From contig JABBOV010000004.1 of assembly GCA_012927625.1 (NCBI GenBank), positions 1-64,000 on the forward strand: a stretch of 64,000 bases of DNA, read 5' to 3'. Of the stretch, positions 20,151-29,537 are shown piece by piece; the stretch's first letter is position 1; every line of letters starts with the position of its first letter. Under the pieces are notes generated by a model. The model ran no database searches and was not told where the DNA came from. It was given only the letters and a program-made list of their open reading frames with translations. The DNA comes from Glaciimonas sp. (GTDB lineage: Bacteria; Pseudomonadota; Gammaproteobacteria; Burkholderiales; Burkholderiaceae_D). Made by a program: the position numbers and the translations under genes.

Positions 20151-21734
20151 ATGATGAATCCCGATAATCTTCCCGACCAGCCTTTCGGCATTATCTCCGA
20201 CCTCATCCACTACCATGCCGGGCAGCAGCCGGAACATGCCGCCGTAATCCAGCACGAGCGGATGCTGGATTACGCGGCATTTAACCTGCTGATTGATAGA
20301 GTCGCTGCCGCTTTGCAACGCGATGGTCTACAGCCGGGAGATGCTTTGGCGATTTGCGCGGCCACGTCAATCGAGTATGCGGCGGTGTTCCTGGGGGGCG
20401 TGCGTGCCGGCGTGGCAGTCGCACCCCTTGCGCCGTCATCGACAGCGGGCAGCTTGGCCGGAATGGCGATGGACGCCGGCGTCAAATTGTTCTTTACCGA
20501 CGCGGCGGTAGCCACCGAACTTGCACCGGTCGCAGACGGCATCGGGGCCCACTTAATTGCACTCGACGACTCGACCGTCGGCATGCGCTTTACCGAGTGG
20601 CTCGCGCCTGAAGACGCGCGACCGACTCCGGTGACCATCGAGCCGGAGCACCCCTTTAATATCATCTACTCGTCCGGGACTACCGGCTTGCCCAAAGGTA
20701 TCGTGCAGTCGCATCGCATGCGCTGGGTGCATGTGCAAAGAGGCGCTGCGAGCGGGTATGGACCGCAGGCAGTGGTGCTGCTTTCAACGCCCCTGTACTC
20801 GAACACGACCTTGGTCAGTTTTTTCCCCACGCTAACCCTTGGCGGGACCGTCGTCTTGATGCCGAAATTCGATGCCGGCACTTATCTGACATTGGCGGAA
20901 AAATATCGCGTGACGCACACCATGCTGGTCCCGGTACAGTATCAGCGCCTGATGGCGCATCCGGATTTTGACAAATACGATCTGTCTTCATTCCATCTAA
21001 AGTTTTGCACCAGCGCACCGTTTAGCGCGGCGTTAAAGGCCGATATCCTCAAGCGGTGGCCGGGCGGACTGGTGGAGTATTACGGCATGACCGAGGGCGG
21101 CGGTACCTGCATCCTGACGGCGCACGAACACCCTCACAAACTGCATACCGTCGGTTGTCCAGCGCCTGGGCACGATATTCGATTGATCGACGACGAGAGC
21201 CGCGAAGTCGCACCCGGAAAAGTCGGTGAAGTTGTCGGGCATTCGCCGGCAATGATGAACGCCTACCATAACCAACCGGTAAAGACCGCCGAAGCCGAAT
21301 GGCATGACGCGACCGGCAAGCGTTTCATTCGTACCGGTGACATCGGGCTCTTCGACGAAGATGGGTTTTTGACGCTGCTCGACCGCAAGAAAGACATGAT
21401 TATTTCGGGTGGCTTCAATGTCTATCCGAGCGATCTGGAATCTGTCCTGCAGCAGCATCCCGATGTGGTCGAGGCAACCGTGGTTGGTGTCCCTTCGGTA
21501 CTCTGGGGCGAAACGCCTGTGGCGTTCGCGGTATTGAAACTGGGCAGCCAATTAAGCGCCAAGGCATTGCTGGAGTGGACCAACAAGCGGCTTGGCAAGA
21601 CGCAACGCCTGGCTGCAGTTGAAATCTTGGAGATGCTGCCGCGCAGCTTGATAGGCAAGGTGCTCAAGCGGGAATTGCGTGACTCGTTTCAGTCAGGCAC
21701 TCTATCGCCAGCGCCGGCCACCGGAATAGTTTGA
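20151..21734 (+). CDS. Class I adenylate-forming acyl-CoA ligase
   Basis: Second AMP-forming ligase of the cluster, 527 residues from the ATG at 20151 (a TTG at 20142 and an ATG at 20154 are alternatives; no strong ribosome site separates them). Motifs: IIYSSGTTGLPKG, EYYGMTEGGG, RTGDIGLFDEDGF, SGGFNVYPSDLE and the final lysine in SLIGKVLKRELR. It is clearly different from the ligase at 17577, so the pathway may activate two acids, for instance the growth substrate and a chain-shortened intermediate. Last recognisable gene of the catabolic region. Confidence 0.87.
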   Translation: MMNPDNLPDQPFGIISDLIHYHAGQQPEHAAVIQHERMLDYAAFNLLIDRVAAALQRDGLQPGDALAICAATSIEYAAVFLGGVRAGVAVAPLAPSSTAGSLAGMAMDAGVKLFFTDAAVATELAPVADGIGAHLIALDDSTVGMRFTEWLAPEDARPTPVTIEPEHPFNIIYSSGTTGLPKGIVQSHRMRWVHVQRGAASGYGPQAVVLLSTPLYSNTTLVSFFPTLTLGGTVVLMPKFDAGTYLTLAEKYRVTHTMLVPVQYQRLMAHPDFDKYDLSSFHLKFCTSAPFSAALKADILKRWPGGLVEYYGMTEGGGTCILTAHEHPHKLHTVGCPAPGHDIRLIDDESREVAPGKVGEVVGHSPAMMNAYHNQPVKTAEAEWHDATGKRFIRTGDIGLFDEDGFLTLLDRKKDMIISGGFNVYPSDLESVLQQHPDVVEATVVGVPSVLWGETPVAFAVLKLGSQLSAKALLEWTNKRLGKTQRLAAVEILEMLPRSLIGKVLKRELRDSFQSGTLSPAPATGIV

Positions 21735-21914
21735 TATTGCGATAGAAACAGCTTCGTCGACAGCGCCCCATATCATGAAATCCGGCATTAGCACTTTGCG
21801 CAAAAGGGGGAATTTCTTCTTAGTGCAAACAAACCCAATAAAAATTGGTAGTGTCTCAGTTTGAACGTATTCGTGTCTTTTTAAACACACTGTTAAGTAA
21901 ATCCCCTCTTCAAA

Positions 21915-22003
21915 GCCGTAGGTTGGATTAGGCGTTAGCCGTAACTCAACACATTCACGCAAAAATGTCGGGTTATGCTATCGCTAAACTAACTAATCCG
22001 AAC
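21915..22003. repeat. Degenerate palindromic intergenic repeat (GTTGGATTAG type)
   Basis: The left part (GGTTGGATTAG, TAACTCAACACATT) and the right part (AATGTCGGGTTA, CTAATCCGAAC) are nested imperfect inverted repeats. The sequence style 'TAGGTTGGATTA...' is that of dispersed hairpin repeats found between genes in many proteobacteria. Located between the last ligase gene and the convergent amiC, where it may act as a transcription barrier. Confidence 0.55.
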
Positions 22004-22033
22004 TTGCTATGCATGTAAAGTGCATAACACCGG

Positions 22034-23344
22034 TCAAGTCATCCGGTTCTTCGACAGCGGCGGATTTCTCGCAAAGTATTTCTTGATGCCATTCATGATC
22101 GCGTCGGCCATCTGATCCTGATAGGCGTTATCGGTGAGTTTAGCTTCTTCTTCGGGGTTCGAGATGAAGGCGGTTTCGATTAGCACCGATGGAATGTCGG
22201 GCGCTTTCAGTACCGCAAAACCAGCTTGCTCGACGGAACCTTTGTGCAGCTGGTTGATGCCGCCGATCTCGCTCAGAATCGCTTTGCCCAGCTTCATGCT
22301 GTCATTAATTTGCGCGGTGGTGGATAGATCAAGCAATACACTGGCCAGTTGCATATCATGGTTTTTGATATTTACGCCACCGATCAGGTCGGCTGAATTC
22401 TCTTTGTTGGCCAGCCAGCGCGCAGAGGTAGAGGACGCACCTTTTTCCGATAGCGCGAATACGGAGGAACCGCGCGCGGTCGGCAGCACAAAGGCATCGG
22501 CATGGATCGACATGAACAGATCAGCCTGCACCCTGCGCGCTTTTTGTACCCGTACTTGCAGCGGCACGAAGTAATCAGCGTCGCGGGTTAGCATTACGCG
22601 CATGTTTGGTTGTTGTTCGATCTTCGCTTTCAGGCGCTTGGCGATCGCCAGCACGATATTTTTTTCGTAGCTGCCACCGCGGCCCACCGCGCCGGGGTCT
22701 TCGCCGCCGTGACCGGGATCGATTGCAATGGTGATCATGCGCGTCATGTTTGACGCATTTCTGCTACGGTCCGGTTTCGGCTCGATTTTGGCAAGCGGCG
22801 GCTCGGGCTTGATTTGCGGCAGAGTTTCGATGGTTGCCGCCGGATTGTCGAAAGTACGGTCTTCCGGCCGCTCGCCGGATTCGATCAGAGCGGCAATCGG
22901 GTCATACTCGCGTGTCGGGTACAGATCGAAAACCAGTCGGTACTTGTATTCGCCGACTGGCGCCAGGGTGAACACTTGCGGCCTGACTTCCGTTTTCAGA
23001 TCGAACACCAGACGCACCACGTTTGGACGGTTCTGCCCGACTCGTACCTGGCTGATGTAGGGGTCGTTGGACTGGATCTTGGCTATCAACTCCTTCAGGG
23101 TGGAATTAAGTTCCAGTCCTTCAATATCGATTACCAGGCGGTTTGGATTTTGCACCAGAAAATGGCTGGCCTTCAGGTCGCTGTCATTTTCTAGCGTGAC
23201 GCGGGTGTATTCATCCGATGGCCACACCCGCACTGCGACGATTTGCGCAGCAAATGAAAGCCCCGGCGCGATCAGGGACAGCAGTAGCGTGCTGCCGGCT
23301 TTAAGGACGGTGCGGCGGGTTACCGCTTTGCTGTCAGATTTCAT
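22034..23344 (-). CDS. amiC: N-acetylmuramoyl-L-alanine amidase
   Basis: Periplasmic zinc amidase of 436 residues that cleaves septal peptidoglycan during daughter-cell separation. A twin-arginine signal (TRRTVLKAG, Arg10-Arg11) opens the protein, as in E. coli AmiC. An AMIN domain follows (about 35-150) and then an Amidase_3 domain with IAIDPGHGGEDPGAVG (first zinc His), FMSIHADAF (third His) and VLIETAFISNPEEEA (catalytic Glu). The start at 23344 overlaps the tsaE stop by four bases (ATGA), so translation is coupled to tsaE. Confidence 0.95.
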   Translation of the reverse strand: MKSDSKAVTRRTVLKAGSTLLLSLIAPGLSFAAQIVAVRVWPSDEYTRVTLENDSDLKASHFLVQNPNRLVIDIEGLELNSTLKELIAKIQSNDPYISQVRVGQNRPNVVRLVFDLKTEVRPQVFTLAPVGEYKYRLVFDLYPTREYDPIAALIESGERPEDRTFDNPAATIETLPQIKPEPPLAKIEPKPDRSRNASNMTRMITIAIDPGHGGEDPGAVGRGGSYEKNIVLAIAKRLKAKIEQQPNMRVMLTRDADYFVPLQVRVQKARRVQADLFMSIHADAFVLPTARGSSVFALSEKGASSTSARWLANKENSADLIGGVNIKNHDMQLASVLLDLSTTAQINDSMKLGKAILSEIGGINQLHKGSVEQAGFAVLKAPDIPSVLIETAFISNPEEEAKLTDNAYQDQMADAIMNGIKKYFARNPPLSKNRMT

Positions 23345-23832
23345 AAATTGGGTGCGAAGTGCAGGCGGTCGAGGCATTGTGACCCTTTGTCTGACAAGGC
23401 TTTTAATTCTACATCACGCCCCAGCCCTGTCACAGTCAGAAATACGCTGATATCGGGCGGCGGAAGTACTGTATCGGCTTTTTCCGGCCATTCGACGATG
23501 CAGATGTTGCGCTCGTTAAACGCTTCGCGAAAACCGGCGTCGAGGAATTCTTCTGGAGACTGCATGCGATATAGGTCGAAATGGATCAAATGTACCACTT
23601 TGCCTTCGATGCTGACGGTATAGGGTTCGGCCAGCGTATAAGTCGGGCTTTTGACATGGCCGGCATAACCGGCGGCATGTAAAAGGGCTCTGGTCAGAGC
23701 GGTCTTGCCGGCCCCAAGTTCGCCGTGCAGGTAAATGGTCAAGCCCGGCGCCAGCACGCGCGCCAGCGATGTGCCCAGTGCGACGGTGCCGGCTTCGTCA
23801 TGTAGATGGATATGGCGGTGGAGGTGCTGCAT
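23341..23832 (-). CDS. tsaE: tRNA (adenosine(37)-N6)-threonylcarbamoyltransferase ATPase subunit TsaE
   Basis: 163-residue ATPase that works with TsaB and TsaD to make t6A37 in ANN-decoding tRNAs. Walker A is GELGAGKT at 37-44, followed by SPTYTLAEPY and HFDLYRM, the usual TsaE blocks. It is translationally coupled to amiC downstream. Its partner tsaD is also in this window at 38628. The divergent queG begins 50 bases away, so the two share a promoter region. Confidence 0.94.
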   Translation of the reverse strand: MQHLHRHIHLHDEAGTVALGTSLARVLAPGLTIYLHGELGAGKTALTRALLHAAGYAGHVKSPTYTLAEPYTVSIEGKVVHLIHFDLYRMQSPEEFLDAGFREAFNERNICIVEWPEKADTVLPPPDISVFLTVTGLGRDVELKALSDKGSQCLDRLHFAPNL

Positions 23833-23882
23833 CTCGTAAAATAGCTCCTCTTGATGTGACTTATTTTGACTTAAGCTGGTTT

Positions 23883-24992
23883 ATGTATACGACTGAGACT
23901 GACAATTTACTCGCACTAGCGCTGCGTATCAAGGCGTGGGGGCGCGAACTCGGGTTTTCCGAGGTGCGTATTACCGATATCGATCTCGCGCATGCCGAAG
24001 CCGGCTTGCAGGCTTGGCTCGATAAGGGCTTTCATGGCGAGATGGGATATATGGCCGCGCACGGCTTGAAGCGCGCCCGACCGGCGGAACTGGTGCCCGG
24101 CACCGCGCGCGTGATTACGCTGCGCATGCCGTATTTGCCCAAACTGTCCAAGCAACCGCATTCGGTACCCGAATGGCGTGACCAGGAAGCAGCGCGTCAG
24201 AGCCGGCCGGCAGCGGCAAACATCTCGATCTATGCGCGCGGACGCGACTATCACAAGGTGTTGCGCGGGCGTTTGCAGCAATTGGCCGATCGCATCAAGG
24301 CAGAAGTGGGCGAATTCGGCTATCGCGTATTTACCGATTCGGCTCCGGTGATGGAAGTCGAACTGGCGCAAAAATCCGGCCTCGGCTGGCGCGGCAAGCA
24401 TACGCTGCTGCTGAGTCGGGATGCCGGTTCGATGTTCTTTCTGGGGGAAATGTTTACCGATCTGCCGTTGCCGGTGGATGCACCGATTACGCCCCACTGC
24501 GGTGCCTGCAGCGCCTGCATCGACATCTGCCCGACGCAGGCGATAGTGGCGCCGTACCAAGTCGATGCACGGCGCTGTATCTCTTATCTGACGATCGAAC
24601 TCAAGGGCAGCATCCCGGTGGAATTGCGCAGGCTGATCGGCAACCGCGTGTATGGCTGCGACGATTGCCAATTAGTCTGCCCTTGGAACAAGTTTGCACA
24701 GCAGGCCACGGTTCCCGACTTCGAGGTGCGCAATGGGCTCGATGACGCGATGCTGGTCGATCTGTTCGGTTGGAGCGAAGACCAATTCAATCGCAATCTG
24801 GAAGGCAGTCCGATCCGCCGTATCGGCCATGAATGCTGGCTGCGCAATCTGGCGGTGGGTTTGGGCAATGCGGCCGGATGCGACGTTGATGCTAAGGTCA
24901 TGGTGGCGGCGCTGAAGGCGCGGCTGGAGCATCCATCCGAAATGGTGCGCGAACATGTGTTGTGGGCGTTGGAACAGCATGGCGCGGTGTAA
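23883..24992 (+). CDS. queG: Epoxyqueuosine reductase
   Basis: 369-residue cobalamin-dependent iron-sulfur enzyme that performs the last step of queuosine synthesis on tRNA. Two [4Fe-4S] cysteine sets are visible: CGACSACIDICP and, about 50 residues later, CDDCQLVCPWNK (with its partner cysteine in the first set as usual). FTDSAPVMEVELA supplies the conserved aspartate region. The start at 23883 matches the family N-terminus; upstream frame runs antisense into tsaE and was rejected. A HEAT-like tail ends the protein. Confidence 0.94.
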   Translation: MYTTETDNLLALALRIKAWGRELGFSEVRITDIDLAHAEAGLQAWLDKGFHGEMGYMAAHGLKRARPAELVPGTARVITLRMPYLPKLSKQPHSVPEWRDQEAARQSRPAAANISIYARGRDYHKVLRGRLQQLADRIKAEVGEFGYRVFTDSAPVMEVELAQKSGLGWRGKHTLLLSRDAGSMFFLGEMFTDLPLPVDAPITPHCGACSACIDICPTQAIVAPYQVDARRCISYLTIELKGSIPVELRRLIGNRVYGCDDCQLVCPWNKFAQQATVPDFEVRNGLDDAMLVDLFGWSEDQFNRNLEGSPIRRIGHECWLRNLAVGLGNAAGCDVDAKVMVAALKARLEHPSEMVREHVLWALEQHGAV

Positions 24993-25061
24993 AGGTAGGC
25001 AGGGCCTACGCTATGCAGTGAAAAGTATCGTCGATTTTCCCGATAGGAATGGCATTTTCTT

Positions 25062-25128
25062 GTAGGGGTGAATTCATTCGCATCAACTTGCATGAAATCC
25101 TTAAAATTGCGAATGAATTCGTACCTAC
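25062..25128. repeat. Palindromic intergenic repeat (GTAGGGGTGAATTCATTCG type)
   Basis: Arms at 25062-25082 and 25108-25128 are inverted copies that match at 18 of 21 positions, separated by 25 bases. 'GTAGGGG(T/C)GAATTCATTCG' arms are a known style of dispersed bacterial hairpin repeat. It lies between the convergent queG and AEC permease genes. The rest of this 295-base gap is AT-rich and shows nothing else. Confidence 0.75.
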
Positions 25129-25287
25129 GGCGCTGCTGTCAATATGAAAAAAACTTGATTTTTGTTCGCGTAAATAAATAAAAAAATGTTGGAGTATGTT
25201 GATAATATGCACACTCACCGCGTATATTTATTGCGATATAAAATAATACACTAGTATGTATATTGGTTTAGCGCAAAAATACGCTGG

Positions 25288-26178
25288 TCAATGCACCAGC
25301 GATAGCCAGATCGGTAAGCTCAATACCGACAACATGGTTCCTGCCGAAACCAGAAACGCCACAAACGGCCCGTTGCCGCCCAACCGGCTCGCCAGCACAT
25401 AAGCGCTGGATGCGGTCGGCAATGCGCAAAACATCACCGCCATTTGCAGTTGCAGCGGCGGCAGGCGCAGCCAAAGTCCAAACCCGAAAGCCAGTGCCGG
25501 CACGGCCAGCAATTTAACGCCGATGAAATACGCCGCGATTCCTTTCGATGCGTGCAAGCCGGATAGCCGCAAACCAGCGCCCACCGCGATTAGCCCCAGT
25601 GCAATGGAAGCGTTGCCGAGTCGCGCCAGCGTTGCCCCCAACACGTCCGGCAGCACCAGGCCGGCCAGATTGCACAGCGTCCCGGCCGCAGTCGCCAGCA
25701 GCAGCGGGTTTTTAGCCAACTCCCGCAGTAAGCCGCCATTTTTGTGCACCAATGCATGCACTGCCGCCATATTGCACAGCGGCACCGCAAAACCAATGAT
25801 CAGCGCCATCAGTGCGGTGCCTTGCTCTCCCGCCAGCCGCGATGCTACCGCCAGGCCGATATACGAATTGAAACGGAAAGCGGTTTGCACGCCCGATTCG
25901 AAAATCATCGGTTTCGATTGGAACAAAGGCTTCGCCAGCCAGCCCAGCGCAATACCGCCGCAGCAGGCCACCATGCTTACTATCAAGAGATTGCCAGTGG
26001 CATGAAAATCAAATGGCGTGCGCGCCGTGGAATAGAACAACAGCGCCGGAAACAGGACAAAATACACCAGCCGGTCCACCCCTGGCCAGAAGTCATCTCC
26101 CCAACGCATGCAGCGCTTGAGCAAAAAACCAAGCAGGATCAGGGCAAAATCAGGGAATAGAATGGAGATGATGGACAT
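25288..26178 (-). CDS. AEC-family (auxin efflux carrier) permease
   Basis: Inner-membrane transporter of about 296 residues with eight to ten hydrophobic segments arranged as two repeats, the AEC fold used for malate, malonate and other organic anions. The start at 26178 (MSIISILFPDF) places the first membrane helix at the N-terminus, as is usual for the family; an in-frame ATG at 26232 would add 18 residues. The substrate is unknown and the gene stands alone between queG and a diguanylate cyclase. Confidence 0.82.
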   Translation of the reverse strand: MSIISILFPDFALILLGFLLKRCMRWGDDFWPGVDRLVYFVLFPALLFYSTARTPFDFHATGNLLIVSMVACCGGIALGWLAKPLFQSKPMIFESGVQTAFRFNSYIGLAVASRLAGEQGTALMALIIGFAVPLCNMAAVHALVHKNGGLLRELAKNPLLLATAAGTLCNLAGLVLPDVLGATLARLGNASIALGLIAVGAGLRLSGLHASKGIAAYFIGVKLLAVPALAFGFGLWLRLPPLQLQMAVMFCALPTASSAYVLASRLGGNGPFVAFLVSAGTMLSVLSLPIWLSLVH

Positions 26179-26259
26179 GTGGGGAGCTTGGTGCAAAGGA
26201 ATCCGGGAATACAAAAAATAGGTGCCCGCCATTAGCGATGCGGCGCTTACTGCAAATAT

Positions 26260-27444
26260 TTATTGTTTGTGTACGTGCATCTGCGTGTGCCTGCTAACCA
26301 CTTGATTGCGTCCGTTTTGTTTAGCCAGGTACATGCGCTGGTCGGCCAGATCGATCAACGCTTTCCAGTCTGTGGTCAGATCGGCGCTGCGTTCGGCGAT
26401 GCCGATGCTGGCGGTAAGCGGGGTACTGTCGGGGCGCATGCCAAAACCAATGTTGCGTAATCGTAACAGTGCTGCTTCTGCCTGCATCAGATCGGTGTTG
26501 GGCATGATCAGCAAAAATTCCTCGCCACCCCAACGCGCCAACATATCGCCACGGCGCAGATTGCTACTGACGATGTCGGTCATGTCAAGCAGTGCCTTGT
26601 CGCCCGCTTCGTGACCGAAGCTATCGTTGATGTTTTTGAAGTAATCCAGATCGATGAAGGCTACTGACAGTGCTGCATTGCTGCGGCTGGCGATGGTGTA
26701 CTGCAGCTCCAGCACTTCTTCACCGCTGGAGCGTGAAAAAACTCCCGTCAGCGGATCCCGGATGGCTTGACGCACCAGCGCAATCATGAACGCCAACTGG
26801 CTCATGCCGGCCAGCGTGGAGACGCCGGTTATCAGCATCAGCAGCCAGAAAGCACCGGCGAACGACGGCCAGTCCAGAGTAGTCCAGCGCAGCGAGCCGG
26901 CGAAGCCTTGGGCGATCAGAATCGGGCTGGCGATCGCCAGATTTTCCAGCAGAGTGAGCGGAAAAATGGCTAATCCGGCCAGCAGCACGAACGGCAGAAA
27001 AGCATAACCGGCACCGATTGCGGCCGAGATGCCGGTCAGCTGATAATGGCCGAGCAACGTGTAAGAGGCGACATAAAAAGCAGTCGGGATGACAAACAGC
27101 AGCACCATTGCGCGATAGGCATCGAACAATTCACCGTTGGGCCGGTAATACAGCAACAGGCTGGCAAAAGCAGCACATGCCAGCAGCCGCATCAAGGCCA
27201 GGTTGAGCCACAGCGGAAAGGGAAAGACCACCAAATCGACTATGCTCCAGAGCGGCGTCAAGACCGCAAACAGGAATGCGAACAGACGCACCCGGTTGAC
27301 GATCATGGTCGCGCGCCGCCGCGCCAGCAAGCTCAGATGCTGATGGGGTGATGCCAGCCAGCCCAGTTCGGCCTGTTGAAGTTCTCCCGGCATTAACCCG
27401 GTCATTCGCTGCCAGACGAAGTTTGTGATGCGCTGCATGGTCAT
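26260..27444 (-). CDS. Membrane-bound diguanylate cyclase (GGDEF)
   Basis: About 394 residues: a cytoplasmic N-terminal stretch, five to six membrane helices (about 50-220) and a C-terminal GGDEF domain. The active site is GGEEF, an active form, and RRGD lies exactly five residues upstream, which is the inhibitory RxxD I-site for product feedback. AFIDLDYFKNINDSFGHEAGD is the usual metal and nucleotide block (here AFIDLDYFKNIND then SFGHEAGD). The protein should make cyclic di-GMP in response to a membrane or periplasmic cue. The ATG at 27444 is preferred over a TTG at 27474. Confidence 0.88.
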   Translation of the reverse strand: MTMQRITNFVWQRMTGLMPGELQQAELGWLASPHQHLSLLARRRATMIVNRVRLFAFLFAVLTPLWSIVDLVVFPFPLWLNLALMRLLACAAFASLLLYYRPNGELFDAYRAMVLLFVIPTAFYVASYTLLGHYQLTGISAAIGAGYAFLPFVLLAGLAIFPLTLLENLAIASPILIAQGFAGSLRWTTLDWPSFAGAFWLLMLITGVSTLAGMSQLAFMIALVRQAIRDPLTGVFSRSSGEEVLELQYTIASRSNAALSVAFIDLDYFKNINDSFGHEAGDKALLDMTDIVSSNLRRGDMLARWGGEEFLLIMPNTDLMQAEAALLRLRNIGFGMRPDSTPLTASIGIAERSADLTTDWKALIDLADQRMYLAKQNGRNQVVSRHTQMHVHKQ

Positions 27445-27677
27445 TTTGAGTCTTGTAAGGTTGCTTGCGTACAATTTTTAAAAATAATATCAGATTCGAG
27501 AGGGGCTTAGATTTCACCCGTTGGCAGGCATGAGGCAGCGCGAAGTAGCCCTGCCATTTCTGGGTCGTATTCTGCATGTAACCAGTCTTTTGCTACACCA
27601 TCTGCCTGATCTGCCGAATGTAGTTTGGTACCTTTTTGCCGGTCCGGCAGCGGCAATCGAGAGCGGAAGTCGGTCAT

Positions 27678-29408
27678 TCATTGGGTGGTTTTGTTTGCAA
27701 ATTGCAAATGATACAAATTGGCGTAGACGCCATTTATTTTCAGCAAATCCTGATGCGATCCGACTTCGACAATCCGCCCATTATCCAACACGACAATCCG
27801 ATTGGCGCGCTCAATGGTTGACAGTCGGTGCGCGATTACCAGCGTGGTGCGGCCTTGCATCAATTGTTCCAGTGCCGCCTGGACTGCTCGCTCGGACTCC
27901 GAATCCAAGGCCGAAGTTGCCTCATCCAGAATCAGGATCGGTGCATCTTTGTAAATTGCTCGTGCAATCGCCACGCGCTGCCGTTGGCCGCCGGACAGTC
28001 GCATGCCGTTCTCGCCGATCATCGTCTCCAACCCATCCGGCAGGGCAGCCACGACATCGCTCAGATGCGCCGCCTTGACAGCCGCCGCCAGTTTTTCTCG
28101 GTTCATGTGTTCGGCACCATACGCGATATTGGCTCCCAGCGTGTCGTCGAACAGGACTACATTTTGGCTGACCATCGCCAGTTGTGCGCGCAAGCTGGCT
28201 AGCGTAATCTCGTCAAACGGAATGCCGTCGAGCGATATTCGCCCGGATGTAGGCGAATAAAAACGCGTCACCAAATTGACCATGGTGGACTTGCCGCCGC
28301 CGGAGATGCCGACCAGCGCAACCGTTTCGCCAGCTGCGATGTCGAGCGTGATGTCCGTCAGGGCCGGCGGACTCGTAGCCGAATAGGCAAACGAGACTTG
28401 GTCGAAGTGCAGATGCCCACGCACACGCTCCAGTACTTTGGCGCCAGGGTCGGCTTCGGCCGGTGCATCCATCATCGCGAACACCGTTTCAGCTGCGGCC
28501 ATCCCGCGCTGCAAGGGGCCGTTGACCTCCACCAGGCTTTTGAGCGGCGCCAGCAGCATCAGCATGCTGGTGATGAACGCGGTAAATTCACCCGGCGTCA
28601 TTTTTTGCTGTAGGGCCAGCACAATCACCACGGAAACTGCCACCGCAGTTGCGATTTGCGTCACCGGTACCGTCGCCGCAGCAGCGACCGTCATGCGCTG
28701 CGAAAAGCCGCGTAACGCCTCGCTGCGCGCTTCGAACCGCTGGCGTTCATAACGCTCGCCGGAAAACACCCGGATCACTTGATGGCCGCGCGCCGCTTCT
28801 TCCACCACCTGCGTCATCTCGCCGGTAACGCGCTGGTTTTCGCGGTTCAACCGACGCAAACGGCCTGTTGTCAGGCGCACAATGGCTGCAGTGAGCGGCA
28901 CGATGACGAGTGCCACCAGTGTCAATCGCCAATTCAGATAAAACAGGGTGGCCAGCAAGCCGATTACTGATAGCGTGTCGCGCACAAAGGCCAGGAACAC
29001 CGAGTTGACCATATCAACCACCTGGCGCACATCGCCGATGATCGTATTGATCAAGGTACCGGTCGACTCCTGCTCAAAACGCGACACCGGGAGGTGCAGC
29101 AGGCGGTCGAACATTGCACGCCGCAAATCGTTGAGGGTGCGGCTGATCACCCAGTTGTTAAGGTAGGCGGTCGAAAATGTAAAGATGCCGCGCAGGGCAA
29201 AAATTGAGATCAGGATCGCCGGAACCAACCATAAGCTAAATGCAACCCGCTCATCGCCAAAGCCGTTATCAATCAAGGTCTGCATCGCTTTGACCAGCAT
29301 CGGCTGAGTACTGGCGGTGCCGGCCATTGCCAGCAGTGCCAACAGCGCGCGCGACCGGTATGGACGGATAATCTTCAACAGGCGTTTGATGACGGCACTA
29401 TTTTCCAT
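27678..29408 (-). CDS. msbA: Lipid A export ATP-binding/permease protein MsbA
   Basis: 576-residue ABC half-transporter that flips lipid A-core across the inner membrane. Six membrane helices in the first ~310 residues, then a nucleotide-binding domain with Walker A GISGGGKST, signature LSGGQRQRVAIARA, Walker B ILILDEATSALD and the H-loop IAHRLST. The start at 29408 follows an AGAG ribosome site; the preceding TTG is less likely. It sits at the downstream end of a group of LPS core glycosyltransferases and an O-antigen ligase family gene, which supports MsbA over a drug exporter. Confidence 0.92.
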   Translation of the reverse strand: MENSAVIKRLLKIIRPYRSRALLALLAMAGTASTQPMLVKAMQTLIDNGFGDERVAFSLWLVPAILISIFALRGIFTFSTAYLNNWVISRTLNDLRRAMFDRLLHLPVSRFEQESTGTLINTIIGDVRQVVDMVNSVFLAFVRDTLSVIGLLATLFYLNWRLTLVALVIVPLTAAIVRLTTGRLRRLNRENQRVTGEMTQVVEEAARGHQVIRVFSGERYERQRFEARSEALRGFSQRMTVAAAATVPVTQIATAVAVSVVIVLALQQKMTPGEFTAFITSMLMLLAPLKSLVEVNGPLQRGMAAAETVFAMMDAPAEADPGAKVLERVRGHLHFDQVSFAYSATSPPALTDITLDIAAGETVALVGISGGGKSTMVNLVTRFYSPTSGRISLDGIPFDEITLASLRAQLAMVSQNVVLFDDTLGANIAYGAEHMNREKLAAAVKAAHLSDVVAALPDGLETMIGENGMRLSGGQRQRVAIARAIYKDAPILILDEATSALDSESERAVQAALEQLMQGRTTLVIAHRLSTIERANRIVVLDNGRIVEVGSHQDLLKINGVYANLYHLQFANKTTQ

Positions 29409-29537
29409 CAATTCTCTTTTTCATACAGGTACAAGGTATTTAACAGAAAAACCATCCGATCAATGTCAATTTTAATAACCGGCAGTGTGCCAGAGCAGAG
29501 TCGCAGTAAAGCTATACAGTATGCTGGGATATGTGGC

